Origin: Chryseobacterium sp. BLS98
GTDB lineage: Bacteria; Bacteroidota; Bacteroidia; Flavobacteriales; Weeksellaceae
DNA: 64,000 bases
NCBI RefSeq assembly: GCF_001045445.1
Contig: NZ_LFNF01000002.1
Coordinates: 744,001 to 808,000 of the forward strand
Direction of reading: 5' to 3'
In this document: positions 46,439-54,663 of the stretch, in pieces
Numbering within the stretch: the first letter of the stretch is position 1
How the letters are laid out: each line of letters begins with the position of its first letter
The notes under the pieces: generated by a model
Told to the model about the DNA's origin: nothing
Databases searched by the model: none
What the model saw: only the letters and a program-made list of their open reading frames with translations
Program-made: the position numbers and the translations under genes

Positions 46439-47959
46439 TTATTGATATCTGTGTTTCACTTCATTGATTTCATCCAAAATTTTTGGCCGGACATCAATTT
46501 TCGCTCCTGTGAAACTGAAGATTTTAGTTCCTCTTTCTCTGGAAAATTTATTGGTAATAGAGTCTGCCAACTTGGAGGTTTCAAAATAAGGACCTGACTC
46601 TTTTAACTCGTCAACTTCTAAAGCTTCTTTTATCCGGATCAGGTTATCATACCTTTTGCTGAGATCAAACCAGTTTAGATAATCTGCATTAAAGGAGACT
46701 GCCCTTACTCCTTTTTTAGAATAGTAATTAATAGCTCCTGCCTGGCCATAATTATCACAAAGAACCAGGGTCCTGCCACTTCGTGAAAGCTGGGAATACT
46801 CTTTATCCACTTTTTGGGCAAGCTCTTTCCATCCCTGCATATCTGCAAAATCCTGAGGGAGCGGATGATCTTTACCATCTTCCCAGCGGAGTAATCCCAT
46901 CTTTTTATATTTTTCAGGGTGGCTGATGATGTATTCCGGACTTTTATTGGGAAAAGCAAGATTATACAAAGGCAGAAACAGAAGAACAGGAATAAGGATA
47001 AAAACAGGTTTAAGAAACTTCTTCCAGCCTTTATCAAAGATATGCGCCAGAAAAACGGCCCCAAATGCTATAAAAACCGGGTAAAGTCCAACAGCATAAT
47101 AATCTTTAGCCCTGAAAAATAAAAACAGGGCAATCGTTATGACATATGCCCAAAAGAAGGATCTGAACTTCTCAAACGGCTTGTAAAACAGCAGTGCATA
47201 AAAACCTGAAATAATTACCAATAATGAGCCTATAAAGAAAAGGATCTGGGATTTAAAAAACCCGAAACGGCCAACATGAACCAATTGCCTTTCCGAGAGT
47301 TCTTTCATATGTGAAACAACCGGGAAATCGAATTTGTATTGCCAGATCAGGTTAGGAAGCATGATTAATAAAGCCACCAAAGCTGCTCCGTAAAGATGAG
47401 GCTGAAGAAAGACCTTTCTTTGCCGGGTCAGCAGGATAGCCGGGATTAGTCCGAGCACGGAGAAGACAATATTGTATTTATTCAGAAAGCCAATTCCAAA
47501 GATGACTGCTGTAATGTAAAGCCATTTTACTTTTTCTAAATTGAAATACAGGATCAGCGTATAATAAATCAGGGTCCACAGTAGAATTTCCAGAGAATTA
47601 GGCTGAAAAAGCATATTGATCCGGAGAAGTGCGGAAAGCAAAATGCCCGTTGAGGCTAAAATCTTAGCATATAAGCTACCCTGAAGCTCTTCAATGATTT
47701 TCCATACGACCACAAGAGTCAGTGCACCGAAAAGAGCCGGAAAGAATTTTACCCAGAACACGGATCCTCCGAGTATTTTAATAAGCCATGCCAGCCATGA
47801 ATTCACGGGAGGGACGGACAGATATCCCCAAGCGAGATGGTTGGCCTGATTCAGATGCAGGTATTCGTCCCTGTGAAGCTCGTATTCCGGACTGATCAGG
47901 GAGTATTGCAGAATGAATTTTGCAATGACAAAAAAAATGAGAAGGAGGCGATTCTTCAT
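46439..47959 (-). CDS. Glycosyltransferase family 39 (ArnT/PMT-like) membrane protein
   Basis: A 506-residue GT-C glycosyltransferase with about 10-11 helices. The N-terminal periplasmic loop has the acidic motif HRDEYLHLNQANHLAWGYLS, with the catalytic Asp-Glu of the PMT_2 family. A soluble C-terminal domain (about 370-506) follows. It uses polyprenyl-phosphate sugars to glycosylate lipid A or protein in the periplasm. ATG 47959 is preferred over TTG 47962. Stands alone between efflux and ars genes. Confidence 0.87.
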   Translation of the reverse strand: MKNRLLLIFFVIAKFILQYSLISPEYELHRDEYLHLNQANHLAWGYLSVPPVNSWLAWLIKILGGSVFWVKFFPALFGALTLVVVWKIIEELQGSLYAKILASTGILLSALLRINMLFQPNSLEILLWTLIYYTLILYFNLEKVKWLYITAVIFGIGFLNKYNIVFSVLGLIPAILLTRQRKVFLQPHLYGAALVALLIMLPNLIWQYKFDFPVVSHMKELSERQLVHVGRFGFFKSQILFFIGSLLVIISGFYALLFYKPFEKFRSFFWAYVITIALFLFFRAKDYYAVGLYPVFIAFGAVFLAHIFDKGWKKFLKPVFILIPVLLFLPLYNLAFPNKSPEYIISHPEKYKKMGLLRWEDGKDHPLPQDFADMQGWKELAQKVDKEYSQLSRSGRTLVLCDNYGQAGAINYYSKKGVRAVSFNADYLNWFDLSKRYDNLIRIKEALEVDELKESGPYFETSKLADSITNKFSRERGTKIFSFTGAKIDVRPKILDEINEVKHRYQ

Positions 47960-48036
47960 CAATTATAATGTTTGTAGGGTTATTATTCTTTTTTAAGACA
48001 ATTTATTGAAAATATTCATTACATCGGTTCGGTCAA

Positions 48037-48065
48037 TAAAAAATCCCGGAAAAAGCTCCCGGGAT
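48037..48065 (-). terminator. Terminator of the MacA-like gene
   Basis: Stem ATCCCGG / CCGGGAT (48043-48049, 48059-48065), 9-nt loop, then a T-run on the minus strand. Confidence 0.8.
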
Positions 48066-48095
48066 CATACAGTTTAAATATATAGTGATTGTTTA

Positions 48096-49289
48096 CTATT
48101 TTTTCTTTTCTTTAAGCTCTTCTTTATCTTTATCGGAAGGGTTCCAGACTTTCACTTCAGAGTCTTTGGTAAGTCCTGAAAGGATCTGTACGTTGATTCC
48201 ATCGCTGGCGCCTAATTTCACATATACTTTTTTGAATTTCCCATCAGGCTGCTTCACTTCTACGAAAGGAGTGTCTTTGCCGTTTTTCTTTTCATACTGA
48301 ATCAGGGATTCGTCCAAAAGCAATGCATTCTTCTCAGATTTCAGCACAATCTCACCGTTGGCAGAAAATCCTGCTCTGATGTATTCGTTGTTAGGATTGT
48401 TTACATCCCCTTCTACCGGGAATTTTATGGTTCCCAGATTATCTTTTCCTTTAGGAGCAATCATGGTCAGTTTTCCCGGGAACGTTTTGTTCTGAAGGGC
48501 TCCGATCACGATTTTCATATCCATTCCCTGTTTCAGTTTTCCGGCCTGAGCTTCGTCTATTTCTCCCTGGAAGATCAAAGAATTAAGGTCTGCAATGGAA
48601 CAAATCGTTGTTCCTGCATTGAATGAGTTGGCTTCGATTACCTGGCTTCCTACTTTTACAGGAACCTCAAGAACGGTACCTGCTGCTTTGGAACGGATCT
48701 GCGTTGTCGCAAGGCCCTGAAGTTCCGGAGTAGCTCCTGTTTTCACAATCTGCAGTCTTTTCTGAGCGGTAGCCAGCTGCTGATTGGCATTCCTAAGAGC
48801 CTGCTGTTGTGAAAACAGCTGCTGCTGCGAGTTTAAATACTCCTGCTTGGAAATAACCCCTTGCTTGTACAGTTTTTCCTGCATAGAATATTGCTTCTGC
48901 ATATTATCTACATTCATTTTAGCATTACTGATCTGCAGCTGGGAGTTTACCACTTCCTGCTGGGCATTGTTTACATCAGCAATATTAGGGATGATTCTCA
49001 CGGTTGCAATCAGCTGTCCTGCTGTTACTTTATCTCCTTCATCTACCAGAATTTTATCAATGATCCCTGCAATATTCGGTTTGATCTCGATCTCTTCTTT
49101 TGGAATAATCTTTCCTGTAGCCATCACCTTGTCTTCCATATCCTGGTACTTTGGTTTTCTGGTAAGGAAAGCTTCACTCTGTTTAGAATTTGATTTCACG
49201 AGATACCCGATCCCGGAGAACAGCGCCACTGCAAATAAAAGCCCGAGTACAATATAAATGGCTTTTTTCCAAGTGAATTTCTTTTTCAT
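48096..49289 (-). CDS. Periplasmic adaptor (MacA/HlyD-like)
   Basis: A 397-residue membrane fusion protein: one N-terminal helix (about 11-32), a biotinyl-lipoyl-like domain (about 60-100), a coiled-coil hairpin (about 105-190, QLQISNAKMNVDNMQKQYSM), beta-barrel and membrane-proximal domains. It links the ABC permeases to an outer membrane channel. Last gene of the operon; no TolC-like gene is present here. C-terminus very rich in Lys and Glu. Confidence 0.92.
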   Translation of the reverse strand: MKKKFTWKKAIYIVLGLLFAVALFSGIGYLVKSNSKQSEAFLTRKPKYQDMEDKVMATGKIIPKEEIEIKPNIAGIIDKILVDEGDKVTAGQLIATVRIIPNIADVNNAQQEVVNSQLQISNAKMNVDNMQKQYSMQEKLYKQGVISKQEYLNSQQQLFSQQQALRNANQQLATAQKRLQIVKTGATPELQGLATTQIRSKAAGTVLEVPVKVGSQVIEANSFNAGTTICSIADLNSLIFQGEIDEAQAGKLKQGMDMKIVIGALQNKTFPGKLTMIAPKGKDNLGTIKFPVEGDVNNPNNEYIRAGFSANGEIVLKSEKNALLLDESLIQYEKKNGKDTPFVEVKQPDGKFKKVYVKLGASDGINVQILSGLTKDSEVKVWNPSDKDKEELKEKKK

Positions 49290-49400
49290 ATATCTAGTTT
49301 ATTTTTTACTATTAAAAGGGTATTAGTTTATTTAAATATTTAATGATTAAAAAATTTAAACATTAAAATCAATTTCAATTTTCAAATTAACATCACATCA

Positions 49401-50672
49401 CTACTCTGATCTCAATGCTTCAATAGGACGGATTTTTACTGCCCGCTGTGCCGGGATCATCCCGATAATCAGACCAAGGACTACCATCACAGCCATGGCA
49501 CCGAATACGTTTCCATAATTTACGGTCGGGTTGTAGAATGGAAAATCATCCTGGTTCTGGGTCACCATATTTAAAATAATGAGGACGAAAATTCCGCACA
49601 TAAATCCGAGAATTCCGGAAGACAGGGTAATCACCACACTTTCCAGGAGAATCTGGTTTCTTACTTCGGCGGGTTTTGCGCCCAGTGCTCTTCGTATTCC
49701 GATTTCCTTGGTTCTTTCCTTTACGGTAATCAGAAGGATGTTTGAGATAGCGATAACTCCTGCAAGAATGGTAAGCGTTCCCACAATAATTGTTAAAAGC
49801 TGCATTCCCGTAAGAAAACCTGTCAATTTTTTAAATTCTTTTCCAAGGTTGAAACTTCCGAAGGCATTGGTATCTTCGGGAGATACTTTATTTTTGGTTT
49901 TCAGGACCTGTTTTACCTCTTCTTCCACTCCGTTTACATTGGCGTTGGGCTTGCTTACAATTGCAAACATGTCAATCTGCTCTCCGGCATTATACATTTT
50001 TGTATAGGTTGAAAGAGGGATAAAAGCAGTTCTGTCGTTTTCAAATCCGCCTCCTTTTTTCACTCTGAAAACGCCGATCACGTTAAAAAATATGCCTTTT
50101 ATATTGACCTGTTTCCCAACGGGATCTTCTTTTTTCTTGGCATCAAAAAAATTCTTATAGATCTCTTCTCCAATTACCACTACGTTTTTATTTCCCTGAA
50201 CATCAGCATCATTAATGTAACGGCCGAAAATAAGTTTCTTTTCAGATATTTTATTCCCCACCGAATAATCTCCGGTAAGAGAATAGGTTCCGTTTTTACC
50301 GTTTCTTGACATGGATTCGCCTGGCGTTCCGGTAAAGCTGCCCCTTGCATTTTGTGGTGAGATATAATCTACGGCAGTAACTTTTCTTTTCAGCATATCC
50401 ATATCGGATAACTGGAGATGAACTTCCCTTCCCTTAGGAAATCCGTCATACGGAATGGAGGTTTTCTGAGCCCAAAGAAAAATGGAGTTGGTGGCAAATC
50501 CGGAAAATAGTTTATCAAAACCGTTTTCCATTCCTTTTGCTGCCCCAAGAAGACTCACATACAAAAACATTCCCCAACCCACACCAATCATGGTAAGGAA
50601 CGTCCGAAGCTTATTATTCCTCAGTGAATAATAAATTTCCTGCCACGTATCTTTTTTAAATAAAATGTTCAC
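49401..50672 (-). CDS. MacB-like ABC transporter permease
   Basis: A 423-residue permease of the MacB/FtsX type: one N-terminal helix (about 24-45), a large periplasmic domain (about 46-285) and three C-terminal helices with ERTKEIGIRRALGAKPAEV, the coupling motif. The start is GTG at 50672 (no ATG near; N-terminus MNILFKKDTWQEIYYSLRNN is what the family shows). It is a paralogue of the 50792-52021 product; the two probably form a heterodimer. Confidence 0.92.
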   Translation of the reverse strand: MNILFKKDTWQEIYYSLRNNKLRTFLTMIGVGWGMFLYVSLLGAAKGMENGFDKLFSGFATNSIFLWAQKTSIPYDGFPKGREVHLQLSDMDMLKRKVTAVDYISPQNARGSFTGTPGESMSRNGKNGTYSLTGDYSVGNKISEKKLIFGRYINDADVQGNKNVVVIGEEIYKNFFDAKKKEDPVGKQVNIKGIFFNVIGVFRVKKGGGFENDRTAFIPLSTYTKMYNAGEQIDMFAIVSKPNANVNGVEEEVKQVLKTKNKVSPEDTNAFGSFNLGKEFKKLTGFLTGMQLLTIIVGTLTILAGVIAISNILLITVKERTKEIGIRRALGAKPAEVRNQILLESVVITLSSGILGFMCGIFVLIILNMVTQNQDDFPFYNPTVNYGNVFGAMAVMVVLGLIIGMIPAQRAVKIRPIEALRSE

Positions 50673-50791
50673 TTCTTTGAGTTATAAGTTTTATTGTATT
50701 ATAAATAATCATTGATGAATGATAAATGATGCCTTTGATTCATTGCATTGACTTCATCTTCGGATCAACCCATTATCACATCAGCGCATCA

Positions 50792-52021
50792 TCATTCCGT
50801 TCTCAGTGCCTCTATAGGCTTAATCCTTGAAGCTCTGTATGCCGGAACGAATCCTGCAATAAGTCCTGAACATACCAGTGCTATGAATGCCATAAAAATG
50901 GTTCCCCATCCCACACTAGGGTTTTTAATGAAATATTCTTCAAGGCTGTCTCCTATTAAGCTAAGCGCCAATACTCCTATGGCAACTCCTATAATTCCTG
51001 AGATTACTGTTATCACAACACTTTCCTGTACAATAAGGGCAACAATACTTCTCGGCTTGGCACCAATTGCCTTTCGGACACCGATTTCCTTGGTTCTTTC
51101 TTTTACGATATACACCATGATGTTACTGATCCCGATAATTCCGGCCAGCAGTGTCCCCAAACCTATAAAACCTACAATAAGGGTAAGGACCGCCATAAAC
51201 TGAAAGGTTTCGTTCATGTTTTGAGCATTGTTCCAGACGCGGACTCCGTTTTCATCATCAGGAGCAACATTTTTTCTTGCTTTTAACCTGTCTTTTAGTT
51301 CATCACCATATTTAATGGCCTCCTGAGGTGTCAGCTTTTCGTTGTAGGCAATATATGCGGTAGATACTGTATCTGAACCTTTTTTCATTTGCTGAAGGGT
51401 CGTAATGGGAACTGTGATATGCCTTTCGTCCCAGTCACCTCCATCATCGGAAAAAACACCTACTACTTTGAACATGGTTCCGTTGATATTAAGGTCTTTT
51501 CCTACAGGACTTCCGTTTTTGATGAGGTCACGCTGAACCATTCTACCAATTACAGCTACATTCAGCTTTCGCTCAAGGTCCATTGGTGTAAGATAGCGTC
51601 CGTCCAGCATCTTTCGGTTCTCAATAACCTGCTCTCCGGGTTCTGCACCGTTGATCTGGTAAGTTCCGCTTTCTTTTCCGTATTTCACCATCAAGTTGGT
51701 GCTGTATCTTGGGCTGGCATCGCCTACTTTTTCTTTATCGGTATTGACCAGGAAGTCGTAGTCATCATTATCCATCGTCACTGTCCTGTCAGACTGAAGT
51801 CCTTTGTAAGCCAGCGTGGTTTTACCCGTATATATCGTGATAAGATTCTGTGCATCTCTTGCAAAACCTTCGGTAAAGGCATTCTGAAGACCTTTCCCTA
51901 TCCCGAAAAGAACAACAAAAATAAACAGCCCCAAAGCCACTGTAAACCCCGAAAGTACCGTCCGCAGTACATTACTGCGAATAGAACTGAATATTTCCTG
52001 CCAACGATCTAGGTCAAACAT
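50792..52021 (-). CDS. MacB-like ABC transporter permease
   Basis: A 409-residue permease with the same layout as its downstream paralogue: N-terminal MFDLDRWQEIFSSIRSNVLR, one helix, a periplasmic domain (about 45-270), three C-terminal helices and ERTKEIGVRKAIGAKPRSI. Start ATG. Together with the ATPase (52120), the second permease and the adaptor it makes a tripartite exporter. The substrate may be a drug, peptide or lipoprotein. Confidence 0.92.
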   Translation of the reverse strand: MFDLDRWQEIFSSIRSNVLRTVLSGFTVALGLFIFVVLFGIGKGLQNAFTEGFARDAQNLITIYTGKTTLAYKGLQSDRTVTMDNDDYDFLVNTDKEKVGDASPRYSTNLMVKYGKESGTYQINGAEPGEQVIENRKMLDGRYLTPMDLERKLNVAVIGRMVQRDLIKNGSPVGKDLNINGTMFKVVGVFSDDGGDWDERHITVPITTLQQMKKGSDTVSTAYIAYNEKLTPQEAIKYGDELKDRLKARKNVAPDDENGVRVWNNAQNMNETFQFMAVLTLIVGFIGLGTLLAGIIGISNIMVYIVKERTKEIGVRKAIGAKPRSIVALIVQESVVITVISGIIGVAIGVLALSLIGDSLEEYFIKNPSVGWGTIFMAFIALVCSGLIAGFVPAYRASRIKPIEALRTE

Positions 52022-52073
52022 TTCTTATTGTATTAAAAGATTGAAAAATTCAAAGATTAAAAAAATCGAGCTC

Positions 52074-52110
52074 CAAATTTTCAAATTATCTCATTATCAA
52101 ATTTTCAAAT
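52074..52110. repeat. Direct repeat CAAATTTTCAAAT
   Basis: Two 13-nt copies at 52074-52086 and 52098-52110 in the gap between the ATPase and the permease. Similar caattttcaaatt tracts lie in the 49290-49400 gap. Confidence 0.5.
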
Positions 52111-52119
52111 CAGCAAATC

Positions 52120-52809
52120 CTACAAAACAATCTGCTTAATAAACTCATCACTTTCTATGATCCCATCCTTCAGGATTACGTTTCTTTTCGTTTGGGCGGC
52201 TACGTCAGGTTCGTGGGTTACCACAATGATGGTTCTTCCTTCATTATTGATATCCTGAAGAAGCTTCATAATATCGTGTGTTGTCTTGGAATCCAGTGCT
52301 CCGGTAGGTTCATCCGCCAAAACGACTTTAGGATCTGTAATCAGAGCCCTTGCAATAGCCACTCTCTGCTTCTGCCCTCCGGAAAGCTCATTGGGAAGAT
52401 GGCCTGCCCATTGTCCGAGACCTACTTTCTCCAGGTATTCCAATGCTTTTTGGTTACGTTCTTTTCTGGGAACATTCTGGTAGTATAAAGGAAGTGCTAC
52501 ATTTTCAAGAGCTGTTTTATAGCTGATCAGATTGAAAGACTGAAAAATAAAGCCCAGAAACTTGCTTCTGTACTCTGCAGCTTTTACCTCAGACAGATGC
52601 TCAATTGGAACCCCATCCAGCTCATAAGTCCCTGAATCTTTTTCATCCAGAATACCGATGATGTTAAGAAGCGTGGATTTTCCGGAACCGGAACTCCCCA
52701 TAATAGAGACAAACTCGCCTTCGGAAATATTAAGATTAATCCCCTTCAGAACGTGCAGTTTGCTTTTTCCTGTATCGTATGATTTATGTAAATCCTGAAT
52801 TACTAACAT
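52120..52809 (-). CDS. MacB-type ABC transporter ATP-binding protein
   Basis: A 229-residue ATPase: Walker A GSSGSGKST, Q-loop FIFQSFNLISY, signature LSGGQKQRVAIARAL, Walker B VLADEPTGALD, switch VTHEPDVA. This is the LolD/MacB-type class. First gene of the operon ATPase, permease, permease, adaptor, with gaps of 98-119 nt between genes. Start ATG. Confidence 0.94.
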   Translation of the reverse strand: MLVIQDLHKSYDTGKSKLHVLKGINLNISEGEFVSIMGSSGSGKSTLLNIIGILDEKDSGTYELDGVPIEHLSEVKAAEYRSKFLGFIFQSFNLISYKTALENVALPLYYQNVPRKERNQKALEYLEKVGLGQWAGHLPNELSGGQKQRVAIARALITDPKVVLADEPTGALDSKTTHDIMKLLQDINNEGRTIIVVTHEPDVAAQTKRNVILKDGIIESDEFIKQIVL

Positions 52810-53017
52810 TAAGTGGTGCTTGTTTTATACCCAATAAGTAGATGATATTTTCAATTTGTTACAAGAACAATAATTTATTCGAATATTTTATTGTTTAACA
52901 AATTAAACCTTTATTAAAAGTACATTACACAAAAGTGTTTAACCGTAACTTTAATTTTTCATTTATTTTCTGCCTGTAACCCTCCGTAAGCCATTATCTG
53001 TGCTGGTTTCATGTAAA

Positions 53018-53026
53018 TGTGGAAAA
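53018..53026 (-). promoter_or_regulatory. DnaA box-like site (relaxed)
   Basis: Minus-strand TTTTCCACA fits TTWTNCACA. About 210 nt upstream of nrdB. Confidence 0.4.
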
Positions 53027-53189
53027 CTTTTACAGTTAAAACTCAGCCAATTAGTATTTACCCCTTTTAAAATCAGTTCTTTTTTTCGAACTTTGTCATT
53101 AGTTCTTTACAAGAAACCTACACCAGTCAATGTGAATATGTTTCAAACGTAAATACCAAACATACAACAAGTTAAGCATTGCTTCAAAG

Positions 53190-53198
53190 TTATCCACA
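53190..53198 (+). promoter_or_regulatory. Perfect DnaA box upstream of nrdB
   Basis: TTATCCACA, identical to the strongest E. coli DnaA box, ends 37 nt before the nrdB ATG. Confidence 0.6.
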
Positions 53199-53235
53199 GT
53201 GATGCAGATTATTTAATTTTAAAGATATTTTAAAT

Positions 53236-54210
53236 ATGGGAATTTTCGATAAAAGAGTAAGTTACAAGCCATTTGAATACCCTGAGGTTCTTCAGTTTGT
53301 AGAGGCGATCAACAAATCGTTCTGGGTGCATTCGGAAGTGGATTTTACTGCAGATGTTCAGGATTTTCATTCGCAGTTGGAACCACATGAAAAACATGCT
53401 GTGAAAAACGCACTTTTAGCGATTGCACAGATCGAGGTGTCTGTAAAGACATTCTGGGGAAACCTATACAACCACTTGCCAAAACCTGAATTCAACGGCC
53501 TGGGAGCTACTTTTGCAGAATGCGAATTCCGTCATTCCGAAGCCTATTCCCGATTGGTAGAAGTACTTGGATACAACGAAGAGTTTTTAAATGTCATAGA
53601 AATTCCTGCCGTAAAAAAGAGAATTGACTTCCTGTCAAACGTTCTGAAACATGCGAATTCTACCACTCCAAAAGAATATGTATCCTCTCTTTTATTATTC
53701 AGCATCCTGATCGAAAACGTATCGCTTTTTTCACAGTTTGCCATCATCCTTTCTTTCACAAGATTCAAAGGATACATGAAAAACGTTTCCAATATCATTG
53801 CCTGGACTTCCGTTGATGAGCAGATTCACGCCAATGCAGGAATTTACCTGATCAACAAAATCCGTGAAGAGCAGCCGGACCTGCTGACAGATTCAGATAT
53901 CGAAGACATCTACACCTTGGTAGATCAGTCCATTGAGCTGGAAGGTGAAATTTTAGACTGGATTTTTGAACTGGGAGAATTAAGCGTTTTCTCAAAAGAA
54001 GACCTTCTGAACTTCATGAAGTACCGTGTAGACGACAGCTTAAAGAAAATCAACATGGAAACCCGTTACAATGTTTCCCCTGAGCAATACCGTCCAATGA
54101 AATGGTTTGAAGAAGAGGTTTTTGCTAATTCTATGGATGATTTCTTCGCAAAAAGACCGGTAGATTATACGAAACACGATAAGAGTATTACGGCGAACGA
54201 TTTGTTTTAA
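53236..54210 (+). CDS. nrdB: Ribonucleoside-diphosphate reductase subunit beta (class I)
   Basis: Small radical-generating subunit, 324 residues. Metal ligands and tyrosine follow the class Ia pattern: E67 (IEVSVKTFW), E97, H100 and Y104 in ECEFRHSEAY (E-x2-H-x3-Y), then the later Glu in ILIENVSLF and E-x2-H in DEQIHANAG. It makes the Tyr radical used by the alpha subunit to turn NDPs into dNDPs. Operon beta, small protein, alpha. Possible control by DnaA from the upstream boxes. Confidence 0.95.
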   Translation: MGIFDKRVSYKPFEYPEVLQFVEAINKSFWVHSEVDFTADVQDFHSQLEPHEKHAVKNALLAIAQIEVSVKTFWGNLYNHLPKPEFNGLGATFAECEFRHSEAYSRLVEVLGYNEEFLNVIEIPAVKKRIDFLSNVLKHANSTTPKEYVSSLLLFSILIENVSLFSQFAIILSFTRFKGYMKNVSNIIAWTSVDEQIHANAGIYLINKIREEQPDLLTDSDIEDIYTLVDQSIELEGEILDWIFELGELSVFSKEDLLNFMKYRVDDSLKKINMETRYNVSPEQYRPMKWFEEEVFANSMDDFFAKRPVDYTKHDKSITANDLF

Positions 54211-54318
54211 GCCGGAAGAAGCGCGAGCGAAGCGAGCGGCAAAGCAGTTAGTATTAGCAATATCATACTGAGCATGCCAAAGCATTTTAATAACTTCATT
54301 TAAATAGCAACTACAATA

Positions 54319-54606
54319 ATGATCAATGTAATTGTAACCTACACCGTAAACCCTGAATACGTTTCAGAAAACAAATCCCATATTCAAACATTTCTTGATG
54401 ATTTTAAAAATCTGGATCAGGAGACATTTGAATATAAGGTTTATGTAAAAGAAGACGGTGTTACTTTTTTACATTATTCAAACTACATCAATGAAGAGGT
54501 TCAGCAAAAGGTTTTAAACACGCCTTCTTTTAAAGAATTTCAGAGATTAAGAGATGAAAGCGGACTGAACGGTACGCACAAAGTGGACATATTACAATCA
54601 ATATAA
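54319..54606 (+). CDS. Small ABM-like (dimeric alpha-beta barrel) protein
   Basis: A 95-residue protein, ATG, between the two ribonucleotide reductase genes (108 nt after nrdB and 57 nt before nrdA). MINVIVTYTVNPEY and the FLHYSNY segment fit an antibiotic-biosynthesis-monooxygenase-like ferredoxin fold. No catalytic residues can be named. The position suggests co-expression with nrdBA; a role there is not established. Confidence 0.68.
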   Translation: MINVIVTYTVNPEYVSENKSHIQTFLDDFKNLDQETFEYKVYVKEDGVTFLHYSNYINEEVQQKVLNTPSFKEFQRLRDESGLNGTHKVDILQSI

Positions 54607-54663
54607 AAAGCAACAAAATTCCGAAGCATAAATACTGCACCGGAATTCGAAAATATAAAATCT

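Larger units (their letters stand above)
52810..53235. other. 426-bp divergent spacer between the efflux ATPase and nrdB
   Basis: Holds a perfect DnaA box (53190-53198), a relaxed DnaA box on the other strand (53018-53026) and a one-mismatch site (53131-53139). No frame or RNA gene seen. No clear TAnnTTTG for either gene; GAACTTTG near 53089 is one base short. Confidence 0.6.

Noticed and set aside
46705..47064. Hydrophobic minus-strand frame inside the GT39 gene
   Set aside because: It is an alternative frame of a membrane protein gene on the same strand; the GT39 frame is complete and has the family motif.
53018..53198. Chromosomal replication origin
   Set aside because: Only one perfect and two weaker DnaA boxes, with no dnaA, gidA or rnpA/rpmH neighbours; control of nrdB is the simpler reading.
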